Assembly: GCA_934432885.1 (NCBI GenBank)
Contig: CAKRYY010000001.1
Coordinates: 1 to 64,000, forward strand
Source of the DNA: an uncultured Lachnospiraceae bacterium
GTDB taxonomy: Bacteria; Bacillota; Clostridia; Lachnospirales; Lachnospiraceae
Reading direction: 5' to 3'
Length of the DNA: 64,000 nucleotides
Position 1 is the first letter of the stretch; each line of letters starts with the position of its first letter. Both the position numbers and the translations under genes were made by a program. Below the pieces are notes generated by a model. That model saw only the letters and a program-made list of their open reading frames with translations, was not told the origin of the DNA and searched no databases. This document shows, in pieces, positions 18,380-27,253 of the stretch.

Positions 18380-19510
18380 ATGGATTTTCAATTTTATCTG
18401 CCAGTGAATCTTTCTTTTGGTGAGGGCAGAGTAGAGACCGTGGGAGTGGAGACCGCGAAATATGGAAAGCGGGCACTGCTTGTTACGGGAAAAAACAGCA
18501 CCAGAAAAACAGGTTTGTTAGACAAAGTAAAGGCTTTGCTGGAAAAAGCAGGTGTTGACTGTGTTGTTTTTGCTCAGGTATCAGCGAATCCGACTTCTGA
18601 CATAATGGAAGAAGGCGTCAGGCTGCTTACGGAACAGCACTGTGATGTGATAGTTGCACTTGGCGGCGGCAGTATCATTGATTGTGCAAAAGCAATCGCT
18701 TTTGCAGCTAAAAATGAAGGTGAAATTTTTGAATACATTTTTGGCAAAAGGACTGGAACAAAGGCTCTTCCATTGATTGCAGTTCCGACAACCTGTGGAA
18801 CAGGAAGTGAGGGAAATTGCTTTGCTGTTCTTACAGATCCAAAAACAAGGGATAAAAAATCCTTAAGGAATATGGTATCAATCCCTAAGGTATCCATTAT
18901 TGACCCGACGCTTATGGTAACGATGCCTAAAAGTGTTGCAGGTTCGGTTATGTTTGATGCGTTATGTCATAATATGGAAGCCTTCCTGTCAAATGGAACT
19001 CAGCCAATTGTAGAGATGCAGGCGCTCTATGCAATAGAACTGCTGGGGCAGTATATGAAAAAGGCTTATGATGATGTGCGGGATGGAGAGGCATGGAGCA
19101 AGGTTACTCTGGCAAGTACGCTTGGCGGAATGAATATTAACATGGCAGGCGTTACGGCACCGCATGGTATGGAGCACCCGGCAAGTGGATTGCGTGATAT
19201 TGTACATGGACGGGGATTGGCGGCTTTGACACCGATTGTTTATCAAAAGTCCCTTGAGACTGCACCGGCAAAGTTTGATAAAATCTCAAGGCTGCTGGGT
19301 GGAAAGGACAGAAGAGACCTTGTTCCCAGAATACAGGAACTGCTGGAGGTGCTGGAAGTGAAAACAACGCTTTCACAGGAAGGGATAAAGGAATCAGATG
19401 TGGACTGGATGACGGATAATTGTGCAAAGGTATCCGCACCTGCAATGGCTGCGCATCCACAGCATTTTACAAAGGAAGAAATCCGGGAAATTTACCTGGA
19501 GGCTTTATAA
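18380..19510 (+). CDS. Iron-dependent alcohol dehydrogenase
   Basis: This 376-residue group III alcohol dehydrogenase has a dinucleotide-binding N-terminal half (CDVIVALGGGSIID) and an all-helical metal domain. The four metal ligands are in place: D193 and H197 (FDALCHNME), H262 (APHGMEHP) and H276 (VHGRGLAAL). In clostridia such enzymes reduce succinate semialdehyde to 4-hydroxybutyrate or analogous semialdehydes. Its position directly after an omega-aminotransferase supports that kind of role. AAGGGGG precedes ATG 18380. Confidence 0.92.
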   Translation: MDFQFYLPVNLSFGEGRVETVGVETAKYGKRALLVTGKNSTRKTGLLDKVKALLEKAGVDCVVFAQVSANPTSDIMEEGVRLLTEQHCDVIVALGGGSIIDCAKAIAFAAKNEGEIFEYIFGKRTGTKALPLIAVPTTCGTGSEGNCFAVLTDPKTRDKKSLRNMVSIPKVSIIDPTLMVTMPKSVAGSVMFDALCHNMEAFLSNGTQPIVEMQALYAIELLGQYMKKAYDDVRDGEAWSKVTLASTLGGMNINMAGVTAPHGMEHPASGLRDIVHGRGLAALTPIVYQKSLETAPAKFDKISRLLGGKDRRDLVPRIQELLEVLEVKTTLSQEGIKESDVDWMTDNCAKVSAPAMAAHPQHFTKEEIREIYLEAL

Positions 19511-19562
19511 AATAAAGAAAACTATTATGGGAGAACAAAGATAAAAAAAGGGAGGACACAAG

Positions 19563-21149
19563 ATGAAGAAAAAGGTTTTAAGTCTATTATTAGCACTGAC
19601 TATGACGGCAGCAGGCATAACCGGCTGCGGAAGTGGAAACGGAGCAGGTGGGACTGCAGCAATCGATCCTAATAAGATTGCTATTGTAGCAATGGGGGAT
19701 TATCTGGTACAGGATTGGGATCCTGCGATTTCCTATGGTGTAGATCCCCGTGTATTCTGCAATGTATATGAAACATTGATGACCAGTAATCCGGACGGAA
19801 CCTACAATAATGTACTGGCAACAGATTATACAAGCAGTGAGGATGGTCTGACATGGACATTTACGCTGCGGGATGGCGTAAAGTTTCAGGATGGAACAGA
19901 CTTTAATGCAGAAGCAGTAAAGTATGCAATTGACAGAACGATTGCTCTTCAGAATGGCGGCTCTTATATCTGGGGGCCGGTAAAGGAAATTAAAGTTATT
20001 GATGATAAAACAGTAGAGTTCACACTGAACTATCCGGTTGACCTGCGGGAGATTGTTTCCTGTCAGTATGCAGCATTCATCTATGCTCCATCAGCAGGCG
20101 ATGATCTGGATGCGTCTTCCAAATGGTTTTATGAATACAATATGTGCGGTACGGGTCCTTATATGCTGCAGGAATATTCTAATGGAAGCCACCTGATTCT
20201 GAAGAAATTTGCGGATTACTGGCAGGGCTGGGATGGTAACCATATTGAACAGATTATTTTTAAGTCTGCAGAAGAATCTACGACCAGACGTCAGATGATA
20301 GAAGGCGGAGAGGCAGACATCGCATTTGACATTACGGCCAGTGATGCAGAAGCCATGGCTTCGGATCAGAACCTGACGATTGAGGTAACAGACACAGAAA
20401 AGAATCTTCAGTGCTTCCTGAATGTAGAAGCTGGACCGTTACAGGATCAGAAAGTAAGACAGGCAATCGCATATTCTTTCCCGTATCAGGATGTAATTGA
20501 TTATGTACAGTATGGAAAGTACGCAACGCTTCCCAAGGATGTGATTGCACCGGCAACCCTGATTGGTTCTACGACAGAGATACCGTATACATACGATTTG
20601 GATAAGGCAAAGGCACTGCTGGAGGAAGCCGGCAAGGCAGATGGCTTTGAATTGACTGCTTCTTATCACAATATTGATGAGGATACAAAGAAGGTATTGG
20701 AGCTTTGGAAATCAGAGCTGTCTAAGTTAAACGTTACCTTAAATATAGAAGCAAACTCATGGGAGGTTGTATACAATAAGGCAAAGAGTGCTAATCCGGA
20801 AGAGAGAGATGATTTGTTTATCTGCAAAACCTTTGCGGATACCAATACAGCGTATGGACCGTACAGTACCTGTGTAGAATCCGGAGCTGGCTGGAACTTC
20901 TCTGGAATTAAAAATGCAGAATATGATGAGAAGATTGAAGCTGCTTATCAGGCAGGCGCTTTTGACCAACGGCAGTTTATTGATGGCTTCCACGAAGTAG
21001 GTGCAAAGATTGCAGAGGACTGCTTCCAGATGAATCTGTATGACTTTTCACAGATTACCGCAGTCAGCAAAGATTTTCATGGCTTTACATTAAACCCGGC
21101 ATATCAAAGTGCAGTACCTTTTTATAACTGCTATAAAGGAAACGAATAA
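19563..21149 (+). CDS. ABC transporter substrate-binding lipoprotein, family 5 (peptide/nickel type)
   Basis: The 528-residue solute-binding protein of the DppA/OppA family starts with a lipoprotein signal peptide and lipobox ITGC (cleavage before Cys 22), so it is anchored to the outer face of the membrane. Family blocks include VFCNVYETLM, LTWTFTLRDGVKFQDGTDFNAEAVKYAIDR and the GTGPYMLQEY strand. It captures di- or oligopeptide-like ligands. A strong GC-rich hairpin follows the gene, before the permease genes, which usually raises binding-protein mRNA over permease mRNA. Confidence 0.93.
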   Translation: MKKKVLSLLLALTMTAAGITGCGSGNGAGGTAAIDPNKIAIVAMGDYLVQDWDPAISYGVDPRVFCNVYETLMTSNPDGTYNNVLATDYTSSEDGLTWTFTLRDGVKFQDGTDFNAEAVKYAIDRTIALQNGGSYIWGPVKEIKVIDDKTVEFTLNYPVDLREIVSCQYAAFIYAPSAGDDLDASSKWFYEYNMCGTGPYMLQEYSNGSHLILKKFADYWQGWDGNHIEQIIFKSAEESTTRRQMIEGGEADIAFDITASDAEAMASDQNLTIEVTDTEKNLQCFLNVEAGPLQDQKVRQAIAYSFPYQDVIDYVQYGKYATLPKDVIAPATLIGSTTEIPYTYDLDKAKALLEEAGKADGFELTASYHNIDEDTKKVLELWKSELSKLNVTLNIEANSWEVVYNKAKSANPEERDDLFICKTFADTNTAYGPYSTCVESGAGWNFSGIKNAEYDEKIEAAYQAGAFDQRQFIDGFHEVGAKIAEDCFQMNLYDFSQITAVSKDFHGFTLNPAYQSAVPFYNCYKGNE

Positions 21150-21167
21150 AACATAGTAAAACAAAAA

Positions 21168-21191
21168 GGCGGCACGGCAGTTTGTGCCGCC
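21168..21191 (+). terminator. Intercistronic hairpin after the binding-protein gene
   Basis: GGCGGCAC (21168-21175) and GTGCCGCC (21184-21191) form a perfect 8-bp GC-rich stem with no T-run. It more likely acts as an mRNA-stabilising or partial attenuating hairpin than as a full terminator. Confidence 0.65.
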
Positions 21192-21214
21192 CTTCTCTAA
21201 AAGGAGACAGCGGA

Positions 21215-22225
21215 ATGATTCGATACATTGTCAAAAGACTTTTGCTTGGAATTCTGGTTTTATTTGGCGTAACCGTAATTACCTTCAGTATTACACATCT
21301 GCTTCCTTCAGATCCGGCGAGAAGCTGGGCAGGTGCAAAAGCAACGGAAGAGCAGGTGGCGGCGGCCCGGATAGAGCTGGGACTTGACAAGCCAATTCAT
21401 GTTCAATTTGCAAATTATATTTCAGATTTGCTTCATGGAGACCTGGGTGTTTCCTATACCTCCAGGCGCCCGATAACAGCCGAGATGGCAGAAGCTGTTC
21501 CGGCTACATTGGAACTGGTATTTTATGCTATTTTTTTTGGCATTATTCTTGGCGTTATCATGGGGGTATTTGCTGCAAAGTATAAAAATGGTATTCTGGA
21601 CCATCTGGTGCGGATTTTTGCAATTGGTTCGGCTTCTATTCCATCATTTGTATTTGCGATGGTACTGCAGCTAATCTTTTTTCAAAAACTTGGCTGGCTG
21701 CCTTTGGGAGGAAGACTCAGCACAACTGCAACTATTTTATATAATGTGCCCAATATTACAGGCTGGCTGACGATTGACAGCCTGCTGGTAGGTAATTTTG
21801 CATTGTTTCAGGATGCGCTGCTGCATTTGATTTTGCCGGCAATTCCCATTGCTGTATATCCGGCAGGAACTGTAGCGAGAATGACACGCTCCAGTCTGGT
21901 AGAGGTATTGAATGAGGACTACATTATGGCAGCAAGGTCCTATGGAATTTCAGAGAGTAAGGTGCTTTGGAAAAGTGCATTGAAAAATACAATTGGAACA
22001 ACAGCAACGGTAGCGGCATTGTCAATAGGATATACGCTGGTAGGCACCTTTTTGGTAGAATCTATCTTCGGCTGGCCTGGGATTGGAAAATTCATGTCAG
22101 ATTCCGTTACTTCGCTGGACTATCCTGCAATTATGGGGGCAACCCTGTTTTCAACAGTGGCTTATCTGATTTTGAACCTGATTGCAGATATTATTGTGGC
22201 GCTGGACCCTCGCGTCCGTGTGTAG
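21215..22225 (+). CDS. Peptide-type ABC transporter permease (DppB-like)
   Basis: This 336-residue inner-membrane permease has the DppB-type N-terminus (MIRYIVKRLLLGILVLFGVTVITFSI... pattern in two blocks), six membrane segments and the EAA loop near AARSYGISESKVLWKSALKN, which contacts the ATPase. ATG 21215 is chosen because AAAAGGAGA lies 8 bases upstream; the frame continues upstream without a site. It pairs with the DppC-like product that follows. Confidence 0.93.
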   Translation: MIRYIVKRLLLGILVLFGVTVITFSITHLLPSDPARSWAGAKATEEQVAAARIELGLDKPIHVQFANYISDLLHGDLGVSYTSRRPITAEMAEAVPATLELVFYAIFFGIILGVIMGVFAAKYKNGILDHLVRIFAIGSASIPSFVFAMVLQLIFFQKLGWLPLGGRLSTTATILYNVPNITGWLTIDSLLVGNFALFQDALLHLILPAIPIAVYPAGTVARMTRSSLVEVLNEDYIMAARSYGISESKVLWKSALKNTIGTTATVAALSIGYTLVGTFLVESIFGWPGIGKFMSDSVTSLDYPAIMGATLFSTVAYLILNLIADIIVALDPRVRV

Positions 22226-22240
22226 TGGAGGAGGAAAAAC

Positions 22241-23122
22241 ATGCTGAATAAAGAAATATTACGCTCCAAATGGAAGGAGTTTAAGCTTTCTGCTTATCTG
22301 CTAAACAGAAATCTATTAACCAGAATTTCCATGATTGTACTGCTCCTTTTAATTTTAAGTGCAATATTTGCGCCGATGCTTTCGCCATATCCAGAGGATG
22401 CAATCAATGCGACACATCCGGAAATTGCACTGCAGGCTCCAAGCGCTGCCCATATTTTTGGAACGGATGAGCTTGGAAGAGATATATTGAGTAAAACGAT
22501 ATATGGTATCCGGATTTCGTTGAGCTCAGCACTGATTACTGTATTTTTTGCAATGGTAGTTGGAACGCTCCTTGGCGCAATTGCCGGTTCTGTAGGTGGT
22601 ATCTTAGATGAAATTATTATGCGCATAACAGATGTATTTTTGAGCTTTCCCTCTCTGCTGTTAGCAATCGTAATAGCTGCTTTCCTTGGACCGTCCCTGG
22701 AGCATGCACAGATGGCTATGGTAATTTCCTGGTGGCCCTGGTACACGCGTATTATGCGGGGCGAGGCAATTTCTATTAAAGAAAGACAATATATCAAAGC
22801 AGCAGACACGATTGGAACGCCAAAGCTGATTTCTATTTTTAAGCATATTATTCCAAATGGACTTTCTCCCATTATTATTCAGGCATCTCAGGATATGGGA
22901 GCTGTGGTATTGACAGTTGCAAGTCTGGGCTTTTTGGGATTAGGAGCACAGCCGCCAACACCAGAATGGGGACTCATGGTCAGCACAAGCAAAAGCTACT
23001 TTATGAATGCGTGGTGGTATACGGTATACCCTGGAGCGGCAATTTTTATTACGGTTCTGGTTTTCAATGTCATTGGGGATGGCCTGCGTGAGGTATTGGA
23101 CCCGAAGACAAGAAAGATATAG
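22241..23122 (+). CDS. Peptide-type ABC transporter permease (DppC-like)
   Basis: The 293-residue permease has an N-terminal membrane anchor (about residues 25-45), the DppC signature APSAAHIFGTDELGRDILSK, five further membrane segments and an EAA loop at AADTIGTPKLISIFKHIIPN. GAGGAGG precedes ATG 22241, 15 bases after the DppB stop. With DppB it forms the transmembrane pore. Confidence 0.93.
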   Translation: MLNKEILRSKWKEFKLSAYLLNRNLLTRISMIVLLLLILSAIFAPMLSPYPEDAINATHPEIALQAPSAAHIFGTDELGRDILSKTIYGIRISLSSALITVFFAMVVGTLLGAIAGSVGGILDEIIMRITDVFLSFPSLLLAIVIAAFLGPSLEHAQMAMVISWWPWYTRIMRGEAISIKERQYIKAADTIGTPKLISIFKHIIPNGLSPIIIQASQDMGAVVLTVASLGFLGLGAQPPTPEWGLMVSTSKSYFMNAWWYTVYPGAAIFITVLVFNVIGDGLREVLDPKTRKI

Positions 23123-23133
23123 GGGGCTGCATT

Positions 23134-24915
23134 ATGGAAAATTTTTTGGAAATCAAAAATTTGCATGTGAAATATAAAACACTTGATGGGGAAAAGACAG
23201 TTCTTGCCATTGAACAGCTTAATATCCAAAAGGGTACTACCTTTGGATTGGTAGGAGAAAGTGGCTCCGGTAAGACAGTGCTTGCCCAGACAATTATGGG
23301 GCTTTTAGCAACACCGCCGGGAGTGATTGAATCTGGAGAAATTCTTCTGGAAGGGGAGGATTTACTCAGAAAGACAAAAAAGGAAATGGAGCAGCTGCGC
23401 GGTGAGAAGATGGCAATGATTTTTCAGGATCCGTTATCCTGCTTGAATCCAGTCTTTACAGTGCATCAGCAGATGCTGAATGTGGTACGTGCACATAGGA
23501 ATATACCAAAGGCAGAAGCTGATAAAATGATTAACGATATGGTTCGTAAAGTAAAACTGCCGGATCCGGAGCGGACAATAGAAAAATATCCACATGAGCT
23601 TTCTGGTGGACAAAGACAGCGTATTATTATTGCAATGGCGCTGCTTTGCGGTGCAGAATTTCTGATTGCGGATGAACCGACCAGAAATCTTGATGTAACC
23701 ATTCAGGCAGGCATTCTGAAGCTCATTAGTGAACTGCAAAAGGAATTTCGTGTTACAGTACTTTTTATCGCAAATAATCTTGGCCTTGTATCTGCGGTAT
23801 GTGATCAGGCGGCAATTTTAAAGGATGGTGAAATACTGGAGCAGGTACCGGCAAAAAGGCTGCTTGAGGACACAAAGGAGCCTTATACAAGGCAGCTGAT
23901 TGATGCGATTACGCCAGATACTGGGGAAACACATCATAATTACAATCCATCAGAAATTATTTTGGATGTAAAGAATTTAAAGAAATATTTTCCGGTCAAA
24001 AATGAATTCTTCAGTAAAAAGGGACTTTCTGTGAAAGCGGTGGACAATGTATCGCTTTCGATTGCCAAGAAAGAGACGATAGGAATCGTTGGAGAGTCAG
24101 GCTGCGGCAAATCTACATTGGTAAATACCATTATGCTTCTGCATAAGCCCACTGCGGGAGAGGTCACCATGTTTGGAAAGGACATCAACCATATCAGTGG
24201 AAGAGAGCTCCGTGAGCTGCGCAAGCAGGTACAGATTGTATTTCAGGATCCCTTTTGGTCTATGGACCCGAGATGGTTAGTAAAAGATATTATCGGGGAA
24301 CCAATTAAGGTGCATGAGAAGCTTTCTATGGATGAATACGTCAGCACAGTTCAGGAAATGGCAGAGCTGGTAGGACTGAAAAAGGATGATATTTTTAAAT
24401 ATCCACATGAGTTTTCCGGCGGACAAAGACAGAGAATTGCCATTGCAAGGGCACTCTCGGTAAGACCAAGACTCATTATACTGGATGAGCCTACCTCAGC
24501 AATTGACGTAATGTCACAGGCACAGATTTTAAAGCTGCTGGATGAATTAAAGGAAAGCATGGAGCTGTCTTATGTAATCATTTCGCATGATTTGAGTGTT
24601 GTGAATTACATGTCGGACAATATCATCGTTATGTATTTGGGAAAGATTGTAGAACAGGGCCCGGCGGAGAAAATTTTTGCAGAGCCAAAGCACCCTTATA
24701 CCAAAGCGTTATTTAATGCAATACCGGATATTCATACAACAAGTATTGATGAACTGGCGATTGTGAAAGGGGAAGTTCCGAGTGCAATCAATCCGCCGAA
24801 GGGATGCAGGTTTCATCCAAGATGTGAATTCTGTACGGAACGCTGTAAGCAGGAAGAGCCACAGATGCACATGGTAGATGGAAGAATGGTAGGTTGTTTT
24901 TTATATGAAAGTTAA
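23134..24915 (+). CDS. Fused double-ATPase subunit of the peptide-type ABC transporter (DppD-DppF)
   Basis: Two ABC ATPase domains are joined in one 593-residue chain. NBD1 (about 1-265) has Walker A GESGSGKT, signature LSGGQRQR and Walker B LIADEPT. NBD2 (about 270-593) has GESGCGKS, FSGGQRQR, LIILDEPT and the switch SHD, followed by the oligopeptide-transporter tail with CRFHPRCEFC. NBD1 is degraded in its switch region: the usual T-H-D is A213-N214-N215, and the D-loop reads RNLD. The transporter may therefore have one weak ATPase site. It completes the importer encoded by the three genes before it. Confidence 0.93.
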   Translation: MENFLEIKNLHVKYKTLDGEKTVLAIEQLNIQKGTTFGLVGESGSGKTVLAQTIMGLLATPPGVIESGEILLEGEDLLRKTKKEMEQLRGEKMAMIFQDPLSCLNPVFTVHQQMLNVVRAHRNIPKAEADKMINDMVRKVKLPDPERTIEKYPHELSGGQRQRIIIAMALLCGAEFLIADEPTRNLDVTIQAGILKLISELQKEFRVTVLFIANNLGLVSAVCDQAAILKDGEILEQVPAKRLLEDTKEPYTRQLIDAITPDTGETHHNYNPSEIILDVKNLKKYFPVKNEFFSKKGLSVKAVDNVSLSIAKKETIGIVGESGCGKSTLVNTIMLLHKPTAGEVTMFGKDINHISGRELRELRKQVQIVFQDPFWSMDPRWLVKDIIGEPIKVHEKLSMDEYVSTVQEMAELVGLKKDDIFKYPHEFSGGQRQRIAIARALSVRPRLIILDEPTSAIDVMSQAQILKLLDELKESMELSYVIISHDLSVVNYMSDNIIVMYLGKIVEQGPAEKIFAEPKHPYTKALFNAIPDIHTTSIDELAIVKGEVPSAINPPKGCRFHPRCEFCTERCKQEEPQMHMVDGRMVGCFLYES

Positions 24916-24934
24916 ATAAGGAGTTAATGGTTTT

Positions 24935-25939
24935 ATGAACAAAGGTGTGAAGCAAGGCTATATTTATGTCTTTCTCAGCGCCATTTTATGGGGAATGCTG
25001 CCTGTATTTACCAGATTGCTTTATGCAGCAGGCTCGACACCGTTAGAGGTATCATCTGTCAGGGCATATCTGGGGGCAGGCATGGCTCTCCTCGCAATGC
25101 TTTTCAGTGGAGATATTCGGAAATGCAGATTAAAGGATGTCCCTTTCTATATGCTCTATGGAACATTTGCCATTGCAGGCGCGTTTCTGTTCTATGCCTT
25201 ATCAATGCGGCTGCTTTCAACGGCAATGGCGGCAGTCCTGCTGTATACCGGACCAGCATTTGTAAATATTTTTAACAGGATTTTGTATAAGATACCTATT
25301 ACGCCGGTAAAATGGGCTGCACTTGTACTGACGGTGACAGGTTGTGCGCTGGTCGTTAGAATATATGACCTTGCAAGTCTGAAACTAAATGCAGTTGGAA
25401 TTCTGATTGGACTGCTTTCAGGAATCTGTTATTCCATTACGACAGTTATGTCAAGAAAAGCAAAAGAAAAATATTGCGGGCGAATGAATGGCTGGCTGAT
25501 TCTGATTTTGGGAACGCTTCCTTTTTGGATTATTTCACCTCCCTGGAGGATATCTGCACCTACGCCTCAGCAGTGGATACTATTTGTTGGAATTGCAGGC
25601 TGCTGCAGCATGATTCCGTATACTGTGTATCTTACTGCTTTAGATGGCGGACTGGATGGCGGTGTTGCGAGCATTGTAGCGACAGCAGAGCCGATTGCAG
25701 CGACTTTATTTGGAGCTATTTTTTTTGGAGATCGGCTGGAGAAGCTGCAGGTTGCTGGAATTGCAGTTGTTATAATTGGCGTTATCATTCCGATTTTGTC
25801 AGAACTTTCGGAACAGGGAGGAATCAGCGGGCAGTTTCATAGAAAAAATTCTGGTGGGAGCACTCAGAAGCGAGGAGAAAGCAGATATGATAGAGGAAAT
25901 AAAGAAATTTGTAGAGGAACAAAGCTTAAGAATTTTTGA
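24935..25939 (+). CDS. EamA/DMT-family transporter
   Basis: The 334-residue membrane protein has ten predicted membrane segments in two EamA repeats (about residues 8-140 and 150-290; GMLPVFTRLLYAAG, then ATLFGAIFFGDRLEKLQVAGIAVVIIGV). The family exports amino acids, drugs and metabolites. The last 40 residues are hydrophilic, leave the family pattern and overlap the following gene by 53 bases, so this end may be a recent read-through extension. In this operon it may export an end product or intermediate. Confidence 0.9.
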   Translation: MNKGVKQGYIYVFLSAILWGMLPVFTRLLYAAGSTPLEVSSVRAYLGAGMALLAMLFSGDIRKCRLKDVPFYMLYGTFAIAGAFLFYALSMRLLSTAMAAVLLYTGPAFVNIFNRILYKIPITPVKWAALVLTVTGCALVVRIYDLASLKLNAVGILIGLLSGICYSITTVMSRKAKEKYCGRMNGWLILILGTLPFWIISPPWRISAPTPQQWILFVGIAGCCSMIPYTVYLTALDGGLDGGVASIVATAEPIAATLFGAIFFGDRLEKLQVAGIAVVIIGVIIPILSELSEQGGISGQFHRKNSGGSTQKRGESRYDRGNKEICRGTKLKNF

Positions 25940-26738
25940 TTTATCAATAATGTCAGAGAATTTTGCTGAAAAATTGACTTTTCATCCTTGTAATGCCTGC
26001 AATGAGAATTATTCCATTACGAAATTTTTTATAACCACAGCGATAGGAATTCTGACAGACAAAAAACTGCTGAACCTGGATGAAAAATTGTTGGATATTT
26101 TATACGATCAGATAAGGAAGCCCTATGATTCTGCATGGAATAAAGTAACGCTGCGCCATGCGCTGCAACATAAAATGGGAATTGATGCGGGCGTATTGGA
26201 CATAGACAGAGATGACATCACTGCTTACGGAACGAAAGACCTCCTGGAGTTTACATTGCAGTATGCACCTAAATATGAGCCGGGAACTTATTACTGCTAT
26301 ACAGATGTACCACATTATCTGTTATCAAGAGTAATTACTGCTGTAACCGGAAAGCCTGCGGATGATTTGATAAGAGAAGAAATTTTGGAACCATTAAAGT
26401 TCCGGCAGGCAGCTTTCAGCAGATGCTATTTGAATTATACGATTGGTGGAACAGGCTCCTATATGCGTACTGAGGATGTTGTGAAGTTGGGATGGATTTA
26501 CATGAACGGAGGGCACTATCTGGGGCAGCGGATCATTTCAGAAGAATGGATTAAAACGGCAGAAGAGGAAGGCTTTATGGATCAAAAGGAATTTGCGGAT
26601 ACAAGCTTCAAGGGAAAGAGCGGTATGAACGGGCAGATGGTAATGTACAGCCATAAAAAGGGAATTGCAGTTGCATGGCATGGATATGACCCGGAGGAGA
26701 AGGACAGGATGTTGATTCCTTTTATAGAACAGTTATAA
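25887..26738 (+). CDS. Serine beta-lactamase-superfamily hydrolase
   Basis: ATG 25887 is chosen because GCGAGGAGAAAG lies 7 bases upstream and the family N-terminus follows. The 283-residue protein has the active-site motif S43-I-T-K46. The second motif, usually Y-x-N, is Y138-T-D140 in YYCYTD, and a third-strand WHG lies at 264-266. There is no signal peptide, so it acts in the cytoplasm. It is therefore probably an amide or ester hydrolase of the EstB, D-aminopeptidase or NylB type rather than an antibiotic resistance enzyme. Its place in a peptide-import plus aminotransferase operon suggests it cleaves the imported amide. Confidence 0.82.
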   Translation: MIEEIKKFVEEQSLRIFDLSIMSENFAEKLTFHPCNACNENYSITKFFITTAIGILTDKKLLNLDEKLLDILYDQIRKPYDSAWNKVTLRHALQHKMGIDAGVLDIDRDDITAYGTKDLLEFTLQYAPKYEPGTYYCYTDVPHYLLSRVITAVTGKPADDLIREEILEPLKFRQAAFSRCYLNYTIGGTGSYMRTEDVVKLGWIYMNGGHYLGQRIISEEWIKTAEEEGFMDQKEFADTSFKGKSGMNGQMVMYSHKKGIAVAWHGYDPEEKDRMLIPFIEQL

Positions 26739-26747
26739 GGAGGCGTT

Positions 26748-27140
26748 ATGGATATACGAGAACAGATTACCGGGCTTGGGCATGTAGGAATTCCGGTAAG
26801 GAATATAGACGATACGGCTGCGTTTTATCAGATGATCGGCTTTCAGGTTGCGCTGGATACCGTGAATCCACAAAATAGTCAAAAGGTGATTTTTCTAAAG
26901 CAAAAAGACGTAATGCTTGAACTTTATCAACAGGAGGAAACGGCTTTAGTGGCTGGAGCGATAAACCATATTGCGCTGGATGTAAATGATTTGGATGCCG
27001 TATACCGCTATGTTTGTGAAAAGGGCTTAAATAATACGAAGGATACAATACATCGGCTTCCCTTTTGGAAAAACGGAGTAAGATATTTTACGATTGAAGG
27101 ACCGAATGGAGAAAAGATAGAATTTAGCCAATACTTATAA
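26748..27140 (+). CDS. VOC-family (glyoxalase-like) protein
   Basis: The 130-residue protein has two beta-alpha-beta-beta-beta modules of the vicinal oxygen chelate fold (LGHVGIPVRNIDDTAAFYQMIGF, then INHIALDVNDLDAVY and YFTIEGPNGEKIEF). His in the first and Glu at the end (GEKIEF) are at the usual metal-ligand places. Members include lyases, epimerases and dioxygenases; the exact reaction is not clear. It is the last gene of the operon, 9 bases after the hydrolase, and is followed by a strong terminator. Confidence 0.88.
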   Translation: MDIREQITGLGHVGIPVRNIDDTAAFYQMIGFQVALDTVNPQNSQKVIFLKQKDVMLELYQQEETALVAGAINHIALDVNDLDAVYRYVCEKGLNNTKDTIHRLPFWKNGVRYFTIEGPNGEKIEFSQYL

Positions 27141-27178
27141 TTCCGCTTTTTGTAAAATAGTTTTTTCAGGATTCTTGC

Positions 27179-27228
27179 AAAATACACCATGCTACGATAT
27201 AAATAATGTAGTATGGTGTATTTTGTTT
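27179..27228 (+). terminator. Strong rho-independent terminator ending the aminotransferase operon
   Basis: A 17-bp stem (left arm 27179-27195, right arm 27208-27224, one G-T pair) with a 12-base loop ends in a T-rich tail. The A-rich 5' arm makes it potentially bidirectional. Confidence 0.9.
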
Positions 27229-27253
27229 ATCAGAATTTATTGGAGGCAGTAAA

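Noticed and set aside
25887..26738. Antibiotic-resistance beta-lactamase
   Set aside because: There is no signal peptide, and the second and third motifs deviate (YTD, WHG). The operon context is catabolic.
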